A stretch of 64,000 nucleotides of DNA, taken from assembly GCA_964023205.1 (NCBI GenBank), contig OZ026850.1:5497270-5561269 (forward strand), read 5' to 3'. Numbering within the stretch: the stretch's first letter is position 1; each line of letters opens with the position of its first letter. Below the pieces are notes generated by a model, which had not been told where the DNA came from, ran no database searches, and saw only the letters and a program-made list of their open reading frames with translations. The stretch is from Lutraria lutraria. Taxonomy: Eukaryota; Mollusca; Bivalvia; Venerida; Mactridae. This document shows positions 12,328 through 24,412 of the stretch, piece after piece. A program made the translations under genes and the position numbers.

Positions 12328-15300
12328 CATGTCCAACTTTTGCGGACATGGCCTTATCGTGTATCTGATCAATTTTCAAGGGAAACAACTACAATTCAGG
12401 GGTTTACATACAGTCTACCTATTGTTACCCTCATTGCTTGCGTTATTCTATTTTTATTAGGGGTCATAAAGAAATAACGTCAGTCACGCGTAACAGATAA
12501 AATCTGTTATCTCAATTGATCCAAAAATCGATATTTCGATCACTGTATTACTTTTCGATCTCTGATAAGATTTGAGCATGTCCCAACTATTATGTACGTT
12601 TTACTTGATTAAAATGGACAGAAACGTATAATATGGACATTAATTTGTTTCATCAGTAAAATTAATTTTGCAAATACGAATATCATGAAAAGACAAAATT
12701 CAAGAATCCAAGTAATAATTTTGTTATTGTATACTCAGTCAAATAGCAATTTGATTCTATTCTTCATATAATCACATTAGCTTACAATACATTTATTTGC
12801 ACTACTTAAATCAACATTAAACTATCATGATTGCAATTAGGCGTGAAAAAATGTTGTTCTTTTCTTATTAAAAGTGGGGTAGGTAGGTATATGGACTTTA
12901 TGACAGAACAATCAACAAGTACGTGTTATTTGACTATTTGCGCATATGCGGGATATTGTACGATTTTCGGATAGACATTGGTTCAAGTTAATTGTCATAC
13001 AAGGACAGAGCGATGTGAACTAAAATATCCTTAAACCATATATCATTTAATATATTTAAACATTGCTTTGCATGAACACTTTGAGTGCAAACATATTCAG
13101 CCACTGTTTTGCTGTATTAATGTTTGATGTGAACATGAAATCCAAGGACAACTGTATAATCTTAAATCTTTATTACCTTGTTTACGTCTTGTTGTCACAT
13201 GCATGCAAGTACTTCCATGTGACTTTAGTATATCATTAATTTATTTATTATTTTGTGCAGTGTGTTGAATAGAGTATAATACAGGTATAAGTTATTTTAA
13301 AACTACCAGTAAACATGTACATGTAATTGTATCCTTGACAATATGAATTCAGTGAGGTAAATGATATCAATAAACTTTATAAAATGCATTTGTATGAATT
13401 TGAAATAAATGCTGCGTAACTGAAATATGTTTTTGTTATTAACCATTAATGTTCAGTTATGGATGAAATATTCTACAGCTATACTGAGCCTCTGTTGTTA
13501 TAAAATCTCCTAACTGTTAGTAATGATATGACAAGCAGAAATATATCAGACAGTAAACAAAATACATATTTCTTAGTAAGAATTAATTAAAAACATGAGT
13601 GATCAATGATACTTGAGTTCTGACGCCCTAATGTTACGTATTTTTGATACTCCTGTTGCTGGAACTTTACCGAATTACTGCATACTTCATAAAATAATAA
13701 AAATTACATAATATCAAACATATTAATTTGAATTGATATATCAGTGACACTGTTTGTAAGGAACCTGCTTGTATTCTGCAAACATGACCAACAATTATAT
13801 TTGTGTCACCTGTGGCTGAAAAAAATACCAAACGTATCCGTAAAATTGAGAAAGTGTATAACAGGTTAAACTAATCGCCAGTTGTAAGTTATGACCTATG
13901 GGAATTCCATGGAAACCCCCTGACAACGGTTAATTTTAAAAACTTAAGATTTCTTTTCAAACTAAGAATAATTCCGTCCGAGTTTACGCTTAGAATAAAT
14001 CTAAGATGAAGACTAAGAAATTTCTTATGTCTTAGTCAAAAATTTAAGATAAAGAAAATTCTCAACTCGGAAAACTTAGAACGTTTGTGAATACGGTCCC
14101 AGGGTGTACAACAGTACATTCAATTTCTGCAATTTTTATGGCAATTTCCATCCGTCTTAATTATATGAAAATAAAATGATATCTATAACTCGGTGCCCAA
14201 TTGTTTATGAGTCAATGTGAGATGCATGCGTATAAAAAATAAAATGAACAGGTAAAGTTAGCTACCATATAAAAGGATCTCAAAAATATGATTTCATTAT
14301 CCACCCTTTGTATACACATCATTGAAAAAATAAATGTACAAAGTAGGTAATCTATATTATTTCATGACATGTTTTATAAGTGACATGTGGACGTATGCCA
14401 AAATGATATTTTTAGATTATAAAAAATGAATTAATAAAAAAGTTCATTTAATGAAATATCATCGTCTATTTAAAGGCCCATTAGAACAATAGATGAAATA
14501 ATAATAAAATATAAGAAATACATATTACTTGCTTTAAAACAATATATACATAATCCCTTTCTTTAGCCACATCTCATAAAATAGATGTCAGATGCTTTTT
14601 CTTATTCTTTTGCAACATGATTAAAAAACACTGTGCCGTATTTCTATATGTACTTTGTGATTAAAAAAGAAAAAAATCCGAATGTTTATATTGCAAGTAA
14701 AAGTCAGTTTCATATCAATGTAGGTAAAATAAGACCTACTTCAATTTTAACATCCAAAAAGCTAATGGGGCTTTAACAATAGTGAAATTCATTCTTTTAA
14801 TTTTGTTATTTTTTTATAATATCAACAAATTGGATTTTAAATATCGATTTTGCTTTTTATACGGAAGTAAAGTCAAATATTTCACAGATTCTTATATTTT
14901 CATCCATGTTGTAATATGTTTTAGTCTTCTACCTCAATCATCCTAAAATTTGATTCAACGCGTTCAATTTTATTACCCTGTATAATACATCGTGCTGTGA
15001 CTGTATATACATGGATACCTAATCAGCAGATATGATCATCGCCAAATGCACGTTGTTTCCGTAAACGAACGTACAAATCCGAGATTTGCCGAACGATTGA
15101 CGAATAGAACTTAAAAAATCTAAGGGGTAGCTTTAAAAATCATCAAAAGGGTCGAAGAAGATATTATTTTATTGTTTTAATATTTTACATTGTGAAAGAA
15201 ATTAAATTTTCAAAACGAATGCAACGAGTACAAATTTGATCACATTTCCCCCCAAAAAGTTATGATGTTGAAAACATCAAATTTTCATTGAAAAATCTAC

Positions 15301-15565
15301 CAGTTTCACGCTTTTACATTGAATATAGAAGGAATCGATAGGTGTCTTTTTCAAACGCAAAAGGGTCGAAGAAAGCATTAATTTAAAATAATAGAAAATA
15401 CATCATTAGAAAGATAAAATATTAATTAAACTTTTGTGATGAGTACAAATTTCTTAATTTAAGTAGAACAAAAGTTATGACGATTATAGTGAAAATCCCC
15501 TTCTTCGTTTAATGTAAAATTATTATCGATTTTCCAAATCAGCATGTCCGCGAAAGTTGGGTATG
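12328..15565. mobile_element. 3.2-kb TIR transposon, non-autonomous
   Basis: The left end (12,333-12,350) reads CCAACTTTTGCGGACATG. The right end (15,543-15,560) is its inverse with one mismatch, and the match extends to 20 of 23 bases if the outer bases are included. Copy A of the locus (213-226) reads TATATG directly joined to TTCCTACC, exactly as if this element were removed. A TATG word sits on both sides and could be a 4-bp target duplication, although the right copy could instead belong to the terminal repeat. I see no transposase frame. A smaller repeat (about 13,915-14,104) is nested inside. The superfamily is undetermined. Confidence 0.65.
13915..14104. repeat. Nested dispersed repeat
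   Basis: The segment ends GTTTGTGAATACGGTCCCAGG. In reverse this is the GGGACCGTATTCAC head of a repeat type common in bivalve genomes. It is rich in CTAAGA / TCTTAG words that can fold on themselves. It lies inside the 3.2-kb TIR element and so inserted later. Confidence 0.45.
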
Positions 15566-15601
15566 TTCCTACCATACTTGGTTGGAACTGTACTCTGGAA
15601 C
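14982..15601. repeat. Tandem duplication, segment U copy 1
   Basis: This 620-bp segment recurs at 17,025-17,644 (offset 2,043) with no difference visible by eye. It covers the right end of the 3.2-kb TIR element plus about 36 bp of neighbouring sequence. Confidence 0.85.
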
Positions 15602-17025
15602 AGTTTTATTAAAGTTACAATTTTTTAAAAACAAATTAAAAATTACGTACTCGTTTTTTATGAAAAATACTACAAGTCTAAAAAAAGTCCGAAGATATTT
15701 TCTGCAATATCTAAACTAAACTTTGAGACCGCTTCAGTTTTATTTCCATCTCGTTGTTTCCTCCATTTGTTTTATGTTTTAACGTGAGACCTCTCAAAAG
15801 CCATTTATTCCTTTTTACAAAAAGGGTCTTAGAAAATAGGTCAGAATTAGTTGGATTTTGGACGCAGTCTGTGGCATAGTGTGTTACGATTTGGTTTAAG
15901 ACGCTGATTATATGAATTCATGTAAAAAAGTTGGTCGCTATTTCCGGAGAACAATATAAGTTCTGTTCAGCAACACTTTGCTGGTAAAATGGACAAATAG
16001 AATCAATTGATGAACGTGAGTTTAAGATTATCACAACAAAAATGGCCTCCGTCAAAAATTGGCTGTCAAAGTTTGAATGATTATTATAGTTCAAAATAAA
16101 GACAAGACTGTGAAAAAGTTATGAAATGTATATTTTGGTTATATAAACGAAAATTGAAAGAAACACTTACAGTTAGAAATACTCAATTTTTGTGCAACTA
16201 TCCTTCAAATTAAATATCACAAAAGTACACAAACTATGGTTCATTCGCAAGTTCAAAGTGTCCTCTAGATGCTCGAATAAAGATAAATTTCAAAACTTAT
16301 GTCCAATATCCATAATATCACAATATGTAATGTCCTTCATTTACAAAAATGAGAATTATTTCCATGGCTGAACTGTCAAATGAAAATAGTTCCCCCAAAA
16401 AGTATGGTGTTTCATTTGCCACTAAATCTTACTAAAACTTCACCCAATGTTTTGTAGAAACTGAAAAGAAAAAAACATATTTCAAAATGTAATTATCTAA
16501 CAGTGTTACGATTAAATGTAAGTCGAAATACGTACCTCAATATACTTATTGCAATAATAATAATGTAATATATGTATTACGATCCAAAAACATAAGTTTT
16601 GCTCAAAATGACTTCAGTCCTTTTCAGTAATGCTTTGGACAGAAGAGTAACGGATGAATGGACAGCAAAAACACCAACGATATACTCTCCCAGTAGTGAG
16701 CATTTTAATTGAATTCCAGCCTAAAACATTAATAAAATTGAAATCTATTTTACATATTTTTAATATCATGAAAACAATATTTACGATGAAGGATTCGATG
16801 GACAAATGAGTACACCATAGACATTAAACTAAACCACGCCACCGTCTCGAAAGCTAAAACGCAATAGCACGAAAAAATCGTGATTCTGTTAAAAATAAAC
16901 GGCTGGTCGAATGTGTTTACAAAAAACAAACAGTATTTTAAATGATAAATTACAAAGAACTGTTTCAGGATCGGCAATTAGTATACTACTCCGATTTTAG
17001 ACCATACATACAAAACAAATTGGAA
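15602..17025. repeat. Tandem duplication, segment V copy 1
   Basis: This 1,424-bp segment recurs at 18,966-20,389 (offset 3,364) with no difference visible by eye, including two short minus-strand frames (16,614-16,805 and 16,750-16,977) that are not gene-like. It is joined directly to segment U. In the second copy 1.3 kb of other sequence lies between U and V, so this copy carries a deletion with a short CA/A overlap at the junction. Confidence 0.85.
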
Positions 17026-17644
17026 TAATACATCGTGCTGTGACTGTATATACATGGATACCTAATCAGCAGATATGATCATCGCCAAATGCACGTTGTT
17101 TCCGTAAACGAACGTACAAATCCGAGATTTGCCGAACGATTGACGAATAGAACTTAAAAAATCTAAGGGGTAGCTTTAAAAATCATCAAAAGGGTCGAAG
17201 AAGATATTATTTTATTGTTTTAATATTTTACATTGTGAAAGAAATTAAATTTTCAAAACGAATGCAACGAGTACAAATTTGATCACATTTCCCCCCAAAA
17301 AGTTATGATGTTGAAAACATCAAATTTTCATTGAAAAATCTACCAGTTTCACGCTTTTACATTGAATATAGAAGGAATCGATAGGTGTCTTTTTCAAACG
17401 CAAAAGGGTCGAAGAAAGCATTAATTTAAAATAATAGAAAATACATCATTAGAAAGATAAAATATTAATTAAACTTTTGTGATGAGTACAAATTTCTTAA
17501 TTTAAGTAGAACAAAAGTTATGACGATTATAGTGAAAATCCCCTTCTTCGTTTAATGTAAAATTATTATCGATTTTCCAAATCAGCATGTCCGCGAAAGT
17601 TGGGTATGTTCCTACCATACTTGGTTGGAACTGTACTCTGGAAC
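17025..17644. repeat. Tandem duplication, segment U copy 2
   Basis: Second copy of 14,982-15,601. It abuts segment V copy 1 abruptly at 17,025, within a TAATACATCG word. From 17,609 it continues into the fuller version of the locus that also occurs at 219-1,209. Confidence 0.85.
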
Positions 17645-17779
17645 AACACAGCATAGACAGAAAATTTAATCATTTTCCATACAAAAGATACTGCCGTTTA
17701 ACTTTATACAAATAATATCATCATGACTTGTAAATATTATGTAAAGCTGGGTGGTAGGGTGGAATAAGGAATACTATAG

Positions 17780-18574
17780 TCCGACAACGACCTGTGAATG
17801 ATCAAAGATCAGCTAAGTCCATTTTGTAGGGTGAGTGGCTTTTCGGAACGTTTCGTAGGTTTCCGTAATATATAAATATCAGTTATTTGACCATCATAGT
17901 TGAGACTAAGTGCGTAGCGCGATCGGTAAAGGCGCCAACCATTTTACTTTTGAAGCCTGGTAGTCAAGATGCTATGGGTTCGAAACACATATGAACGTTT
18001 TTCCTTTCCATTTTTATTTGATATTTGGCATTTTATTATTGCAAAATTTTATTTCAATATTTGGAATGAATTTCATATGTATTTCATTTAATTTCAATTC
18101 AGGTAATTTAATGAAATTTCAATTACTGCGTTCATTAGCAGTATCTGTACTTGCGCCACTGTCAGAATCTAATATTTTGCTTCATTATATTAAGTTATAT
18201 AACATGACATCCTCTACATACTTAGGAACATTATTTGAACAGAATTTGATTTTGATTGCATATGATATATATACCTTTCAAAACATAAATGCACCGAAAT
18301 CACGAGCAATGCATTATTTGAAAAAATAGTGGCAAGATTAAGGACACGAAAACACAATTCAGTTTAATAATGTTACTAGTGCGGCGCACTGATTTCAGGA
18401 CCACGTAGCTAGGCCTTTTACAGTGGTCTACAAATGTAAGAGGCCAACAGTGGCCTACAAATGTAAGGTCGTGTTTAGTAATGTTCTTGGTCATTGTATT
18501 ACTTATCCCTATTTTAAAGAATGGAACAGTCCATGACCTTCCGTCACGACTCACTGCTCGATTTCTATCTATAG
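17780..18574 (+). mobile_element. 795-bp insertion with tRNA-like promoter
   Basis: Compared with copy A (ATACTAGTACTTCG at 381-394), this copy has 795 extra bases bounded by CTATAG on both sides (17,774-17,779 and 18,569-18,574), which reads as a 6-bp target duplication. Near its left part is a tRNA-like stretch with box A-like TAGCGCGATCGG (about 17,914) and box B-like GGGTTCGAAAC (about 17,978). No terminal inverted repeat is seen. A tRNA-derived SINE or composite retroposon is the best guess. The plus-strand frame at 17,991-18,329 is low-complexity and unconvincing. Confidence 0.55.
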
Positions 18575-18965
18575 TACTTCGCTAACCAAATACTAAACCT
18601 CGAGTGACATTAAACTACACAGTTGCTCCTTATATAGTTAACACAATTCTGCACGGGATTTCCGTGCCTAAACCAAGCAGTGGCGGGAGCGTATCAATAT
18701 GAATAAAACCTGTAACTGTGTGAACCGTGAATAATTTTCATTTGTAATATATACATGTGTTACTATGCGCGTCGGTATCTCTGCGCATAAACCATGATGA
18801 GGTGTTTACATTTGTAAGTAAACCGTAGATTACACTGTGTTGCGCTCTTAAAGCGAGTGTTACATTATAATTATGGCGTTTTATTATCTGAATATTAAGA
18901 AATCTAAATGAGAAGAAGTTTAGGGTGAACATTTTACGAAGCAAATCGGAATAATTTACAAGGCA

Positions 18966-20389
18966 AGTTTTATTAAAGTTACAATTTTTTAAAAACAAAT
19001 TAAAAATTACGTACTCGTTTTTTATGAAAAATACTACAAGTCTAAAAAAAGTCCGAAGATATTTTCTGCAATATCTAAACTAAACTTTGAGACCGCTTCA
19101 GTTTTATTTCCATCTCGTTGTTTCCTCCATTTGTTTTATGTTTTAACGTGAGACCTCTCAAAAGCCATTTATTCCTTTTTACAAAAAGGGTCTTAGAAAA
19201 TAGGTCAGAATTAGTTGGATTTTGGACGCAGTCTGTGGCATAGTGTGTTACGATTTGGTTTAAGACGCTGATTATATGAATTCATGTAAAAAAGTTGGTC
19301 GCTATTTCCGGAGAACAATATAAGTTCTGTTCAGCAACACTTTGCTGGTAAAATGGACAAATAGAATCAATTGATGAACGTGAGTTTAAGATTATCACAA
19401 CAAAAATGGCCTCCGTCAAAAATTGGCTGTCAAAGTTTGAATGATTATTATAGTTCAAAATAAAGACAAGACTGTGAAAAAGTTATGAAATGTATATTTT
19501 GGTTATATAAACGAAAATTGAAAGAAACACTTACAGTTAGAAATACTCAATTTTTGTGCAACTATCCTTCAAATTAAATATCACAAAAGTACACAAACTA
19601 TGGTTCATTCGCAAGTTCAAAGTGTCCTCTAGATGCTCGAATAAAGATAAATTTCAAAACTTATGTCCAATATCCATAATATCACAATATGTAATGTCCT
19701 TCATTTACAAAAATGAGAATTATTTCCATGGCTGAACTGTCAAATGAAAATAGTTCCCCCAAAAAGTATGGTGTTTCATTTGCCACTAAATCTTACTAAA
19801 ACTTCACCCAATGTTTTGTAGAAACTGAAAAGAAAAAAACATATTTCAAAATGTAATTATCTAACAGTGTTACGATTAAATGTAAGTCGAAATACGTACC
19901 TCAATATACTTATTGCAATAATAATAATGTAATATATGTATTACGATCCAAAAACATAAGTTTTGCTCAAAATGACTTCAGTCCTTTTCAGTAATGCTTT
20001 GGACAGAAGAGTAACGGATGAATGGACAGCAAAAACACCAACGATATACTCTCCCAGTAGTGAGCATTTTAATTGAATTCCAGCCTAAAACATTAATAAA
20101 ATTGAAATCTATTTTACATATTTTTAATATCATGAAAACAATATTTACGATGAAGGATTCGATGGACAAATGAGTACACCATAGACATTAAACTAAACCA
20201 CGCCACCGTCTCGAAAGCTAAAACGCAATAGCACGAAAAAATCGTGATTCTGTTAAAAATAAACGGCTGGTCGAATGTGTTTACAAAAAACAAACAGTAT
20301 TTTAAATGATAAATTACAAAGAACTGTTTCAGGATCGGCAATTAGTATACTACTCCGATTTTAGACCATACATACAAAACAAATTGGAA
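18966..20389. repeat. Tandem duplication, segment V copy 2
   Basis: Second copy of 15,602-17,025. It ends at AAATTGGAA and then runs into unique sequence upstream of the glycosyltransferase gene. This is probably the ancestral right boundary of the locus. Confidence 0.85.
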
Positions 20390-21459
20390 CAATTATTAAT
20401 AAAGATCGAGTGAAAATAACACACATGTGAGCAAATATCTAAATTGTTGATACCGGAAGATGTCAGTCATGATCTAAATTGGTTTCCGCGTCGTCTTTGG
20501 ACCGTTGCACGTGATATGGAACCAGTACTTCCGTCGAGTAGACTAAAATAATACTACGCGTATATGTTTGCAGTGCCTTCTTTCAGCAGTTAGTTTACAC
20601 GTTCACTGTGAAACGTTTGCTATAGTTTTATGCCGATAAGGTACAATAATCATTACAGATTCCATTACGAATAAAAGTTTTATGTAATTCAATTTAAAAG
20701 TCGGTGTGTAAATATTTTTTTGCTCGTCACGTGGCGCTGAGATCCAAGTCGTGAAATTAAAATGTAAACAATCTGAAAGCAAGTTCTTTTAATTCACTTA
20801 CTTGTTTGTTTAATTTGTATTACACAAAGTGGGGATGTTACACCAATGCATTTACGTAAGTCAATCATAATGTAGATCATGCGCAGATCTTTGTATTATT
20901 GTAGGATAAACTTCAGGGTAAAACCGAAAGTTCATCTTGTTTTTTTCCAATATGGCGGCCTCCTTGCTTGCCATGTGAATGAAGTAGATATTATAAAATG
21001 TTTCATTAAATGGTATAAGGTTCTTGTTCTTGGTTCGAGCATCTAGTTTATTGTTTCATTAATGCATTTGCGTACATTTTAGTGGTTGACACTCAATATT
21101 CATGCTGACAGATTTGCACAAAAAATAACGTATTTCTCGACTTTTTGTTTCTAAATAGTATTGTTACTTTCATGTGTATGTCAGTTTGTAAAACAGTTTA
21201 AGTTTCTTTGGATGACGATTTTCAAAGTGCCAAATTTTGGTTTGTCTACACTTGATAATTGAAGAAATATTCATAATACAAAATTTCGATGCTCTATGTG
21301 TCAAGGTCATCAATTGTTGCACTGAGTATTACCTTAATATTTTTAATATATTTGCAGGTACGATTCATGCCATCAATCGCGACATACTTTCACCGTTGAC
21401 AACACGGACGCCTCTGATTAAGGAGTTTTAGCAGTTGTTGACTTAACTCTGACACGATA
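20390..21459 (+). promoter_or_regulatory. Upstream region and probable 5' UTR of the GT61 gene
   Basis: Unique sequence between the duplication and the coding exon. It has an ATATGGCGGCC word near 20,951, similar to motifs found at TATA-less animal promoters. A strong acceptor (TTTGCAG at 21,351-21,357) follows a pyrimidine/T-rich tract, which suggests that an untranslated first exon is spliced to 21,358. No TATA box can be assigned, and the position of the first exon is unknown. Confidence 0.35.
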
Positions 21460-22950
21460 ATGAACATTATGTCTAGACAGTGTAGAAAGAAGCTAGCTGC
21501 CTTCGCCCTAGTATTTTTACAACTTGTCATGGTGTATTTGTTTTGGGGTCGAATTACAAAAATAGAAAGTGTGAGTGTGTGGTCTATTCCAGACAATGTC
21601 ATACCGCGTCGTTTGCTCACGCCTATCATTGAAACCCGATTTATTCCAACTAATCAACAAGAAGTTGAAAGAGTTGACTGTTCTTTTTGTCAATTGGGCC
21701 ACAGTGACAATGCATGGAACACTTCCGGCTCTTTCGAGTTCTTTACGAATAAATACAGCTTAAATGACTCAGTCCTGACGTCATCGTATATTGACAAGAA
21801 GAAAATGAAATCGTATTGTAATGGAAACGCAGTCATTTACAATGATCTATTTGGAATTCTGCATGATGTCATTCTACATCCGGACAGAATATACAATATA
21901 GCCGCCCAGAGTAAAGGTGGCGAGGAAGTCCGTGATGTACTTAATCAAGCACTAGACAAGGAAGACTATAAATTTAACCCCGACTTCTTTGATATTGATT
22001 GTCAAGAAAACTTAACTGTACACAAACTTCAGTCAAGAATGAAATGGATGGAAAATCTTAAATTTGAAAATGATGTGAGGAGACATGAGAAAAATGTAAA
22101 AATCGAACGTGATAGATATGTTGTTGTAGTTCGAAGACAGGACTACGCAAACTTGCACAACTGGGTAAGAAATGTCTACAACACTTTTTTGATAATGATC
22201 CATTTGAATCTTCAACCAGTCAATGTTTCAATTATGTTCATGGATGGACATCCTGTTACGGAGTTGGACAAAGCGTGGGGAGTTATATATGGTGAACCAC
22301 AACGAGTCGGTAGACTGGACACACCTATAAAATACCATAACTTGGTTTTAGGATTTGAAGAGAATGAAGGACCAGTCTCTAAATATGAAAACAAGCTGGT
22401 GCCGTTTTTGGAAGAATTTCGAGCTTTTGTGTTGGCTCGTTTTGAAGTAAATAGTGCGGTCCGTCTTGATTGCAAGAAATTAAAGATAACTCTAATATTG
22501 CGACGAAATGCTGTATATCATCCGAGAAATGTTCAAGGTAATGTGGGGAGGAAAATATACAATGAGGCTGAAGTAGTGAATGTGTTGATGAAAGCTTACC
22601 CACATGCATGTGTGAAAGCGTTGCTAATGGAAACACTTCCTATGAAAGCACAACTTGATGTTATTCGCCAAACCGATATATTAATTGGTATGCACGGTGC
22701 TGGCATGAGTCACACTATATTTCTGCCAAAACATGCTGGGTTTTTGGAATTATTCTCTAAGGACTTTAAAATCGGACGACCTTGGTATAGGTGTTACGAG
22801 TCTATAGCATCATGGCGGAATTTAAGTTATGAAACTTGGGAAAACTATGACAGTTCATTAGAAATGCCATTTGATTTCACAGTCGTTCCTGTGTATACAA
22901 TTCTAAATAAAACCCAAGATTTAGTGAACAAACTCTGTCCACAATTTTAG
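21460..22950 (+). CDS. Glycosyltransferase family 61 (DUF563) protein
   Basis: Encodes 496 residues in one exon. A short basic N-terminus is followed by one hydrophobic segment (residues about 12-30) and then a lumenal domain, the type II layout of Golgi/ER glycosyltransferases. Sequons at N87, N102, N184, N255, N454 and N483 fit a secretory protein. The C-terminal half carries the GT61 signature TDILIGMHGAGMSHTIFLP (HGAG at about 412-415) followed by GFLELF, as in EOGT and POMGNT2, which transfer sugars from nucleotide donors to protein-linked acceptors. It lacks enough specific similarity for me to call it an EOGT or POMGNT2 orthologue. The donor and acceptor are unknown. ATG codons at residues 1 and 4 are both possible starts, and the first is chosen. 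The intronless coding region may reflect an old retrocopy or family expansion. Confidence 0.88.
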   Translation: MNIMSRQCRKKLAAFALVFLQLVMVYLFWGRITKIESVSVWSIPDNVIPRRLLTPIIETRFIPTNQQEVERVDCSFCQLGHSDNAWNTSGSFEFFTNKYSLNDSVLTSSYIDKKKMKSYCNGNAVIYNDLFGILHDVILHPDRIYNIAAQSKGGEEVRDVLNQALDKEDYKFNPDFFDIDCQENLTVHKLQSRMKWMENLKFENDVRRHEKNVKIERDRYVVVVRRQDYANLHNWVRNVYNTFLIMIHLNLQPVNVSIMFMDGHPVTELDKAWGVIYGEPQRVGRLDTPIKYHNLVLGFEENEGPVSKYENKLVPFLEEFRAFVLARFEVNSAVRLDCKKLKITLILRRNAVYHPRNVQGNVGRKIYNEAEVVNVLMKAYPHACVKALLMETLPMKAQLDVIRQTDILIGMHGAGMSHTIFLPKHAGFLELFSKDFKIGRPWYRCYESIASWRNLSYETWENYDSSLEMPFDFTVVPVYTILNKTQDLVNKLCPQF

Positions 22951-22969
22951 TGAATAAGTAAACAGCTGA

Positions 22970-22975
22970 AATAAA
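22970..22975 (+). terminator. Polyadenylation signal AATAAA of the GT61 gene
   Basis: A canonical AATAAA 20 bases after the stop codon. A very short 3' UTR is implied unless a later site is used. Confidence 0.55.
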
Positions 22976-23324
22976 ATGCCATACAATTATAAACCAATAT
23001 GGTCTTGAAATCACGAATTGATTAGATGATTAATTTTTGGAAATTGGGTGGTAATTCAGCTTTCCGTCGACTTCTCCATCCTCTACACCGAGTTGTCGGT
23101 CTCTGTCAACGTCTAAAAAGTAGTTTAAAAATATGTGTCCAAGTCTACTAAATTTCCATTGTATGTACAAAATGTAGATTATGTAGATTTTTGTTATTTA
23201 TTTCCATTTATGCGATTTGAATTACTGACCTAATTACCGATTGTACATTCCTTCGAGAGATAGTGCGCTTGATAAATTTATGAAATATTTCCAGTGATTT
23301 TCTTCAGAATCATTCCAATTTTTA

Positions 23325-24412
23325 GCTCACATGAGCACTTGTGCTCAGGGTTAGCTTATGTGATCAGTTTTCGTCCGGCGTTGTGCATCGTCAAACCTTT
23401 AGGACATTTATGGCTCAGTTTTCGCAAAACTGGGTCAAAATGTAAATATCGACAAAATCTAGGATGAGTTCGATATTGGGCCACTTGGGGTCAAAAACTA
23501 AGTCACCAGGGCCAAATCAGTAAGGAAAAACCTTGTGAGCACTTTGGAAATCACTGTTTTGATTGGATCTTCATGAACCTTTGTCAGAATGTTTATTATT
23601 TCAATGATAATTATCATGTAGGTCAAGTTTGATAATGGGTCATTTGCACTCAAAAACTAGGTCAGTAAGGCAAATTGCTGGAAAGCCTCATGATGACTCT
23701 AGAAGTCACTGTTTTGATTGGATCATCATGAAACCTTGTCAGAATGTGTTTCTTTATAATATCTTGGACGAGTTCGAGCATGGGTCATCTTGGGTAAAAA
23801 ACTAGGTCGCTACGTCAACTCTTATGAAAAACCTTGTTAACACTGTAGATTCTAGTTATAATTAGATCTTCACCAAACTTTGTCAAATTGATTGTTTTAA
23901 TGATATAACCGTCAAGTAAAAATATGTGTCATCTGAGTTCAATAACTAGGTCACAAGGTCAAATTTCAGCAACACTTTGTTAACACTGTACATGATACAG
24001 TTTTGATTGGTTCTTCACCTAACCTTGTCAGAATATTTGCCTCAATGGTATGTGGGTCAAGGACGAACATGGGTTAGCCGGTGTCATGAACTAGGTCACC
24101 AGGTCAAATCTTAGGTAAAAACCGTGATAAAGCTCTAGATGTCATGGTTCTATTTGGATCTTCGCCAAACCTTGTCAGATTGTTCGTCTTAATGATATTA
24201 AGAAAAAAATGTCAAATATGGGTCACATAGGGTCAAAAACCAGGTCACGAGGTCAAATCTTAGGAAAACTTATTAACACTGTATATATCAAATATTGATT
24301 GTATCTTAATCAAACCTTGTCAGAATGTTTGTCTTAATGATATGTAAGACAAATTCGAACATAGGTCATCTGGGGTCAAAAACTAGGTCATGAGGTCAAA
24401 TCTTAAAGTCCC
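23325..24412 (+). repeat. TTTAGCTCAC-headed element with ~150-bp tandem units
   Basis: The head TTTAGCTCACATGAGCAC is partly palindromic. It is followed by six to seven diverged units of about 145-160 bp, each containing ATCTTCA..AACCTTGTCAGAATGTTTG..ATGGGTCA..TCAAAAACTAGGTCA..GGTCAAAT. Landmark CAGAATGT-like words fall near 23,586, 23,744, 23,886, 24,029, 24,176 and 24,319. It is non-coding. The same head starts the elements at 26,942 (plus) and 56,028 (minus). Confidence 0.7.

Noticed and set aside
16614..16977. Pair of small minus-strand frames repeated exactly at 19,978-20,341
   Set aside because: Identity reflects the recent DNA duplication (segment V). The composition is that of random AT-rich sequence.
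17991..18329. 112-codon plus-strand frame in the 795-bp insertion
   Set aside because: F/I/L/N-rich translation typical of AT-rich DNA. It begins inside the tRNA-like segment.
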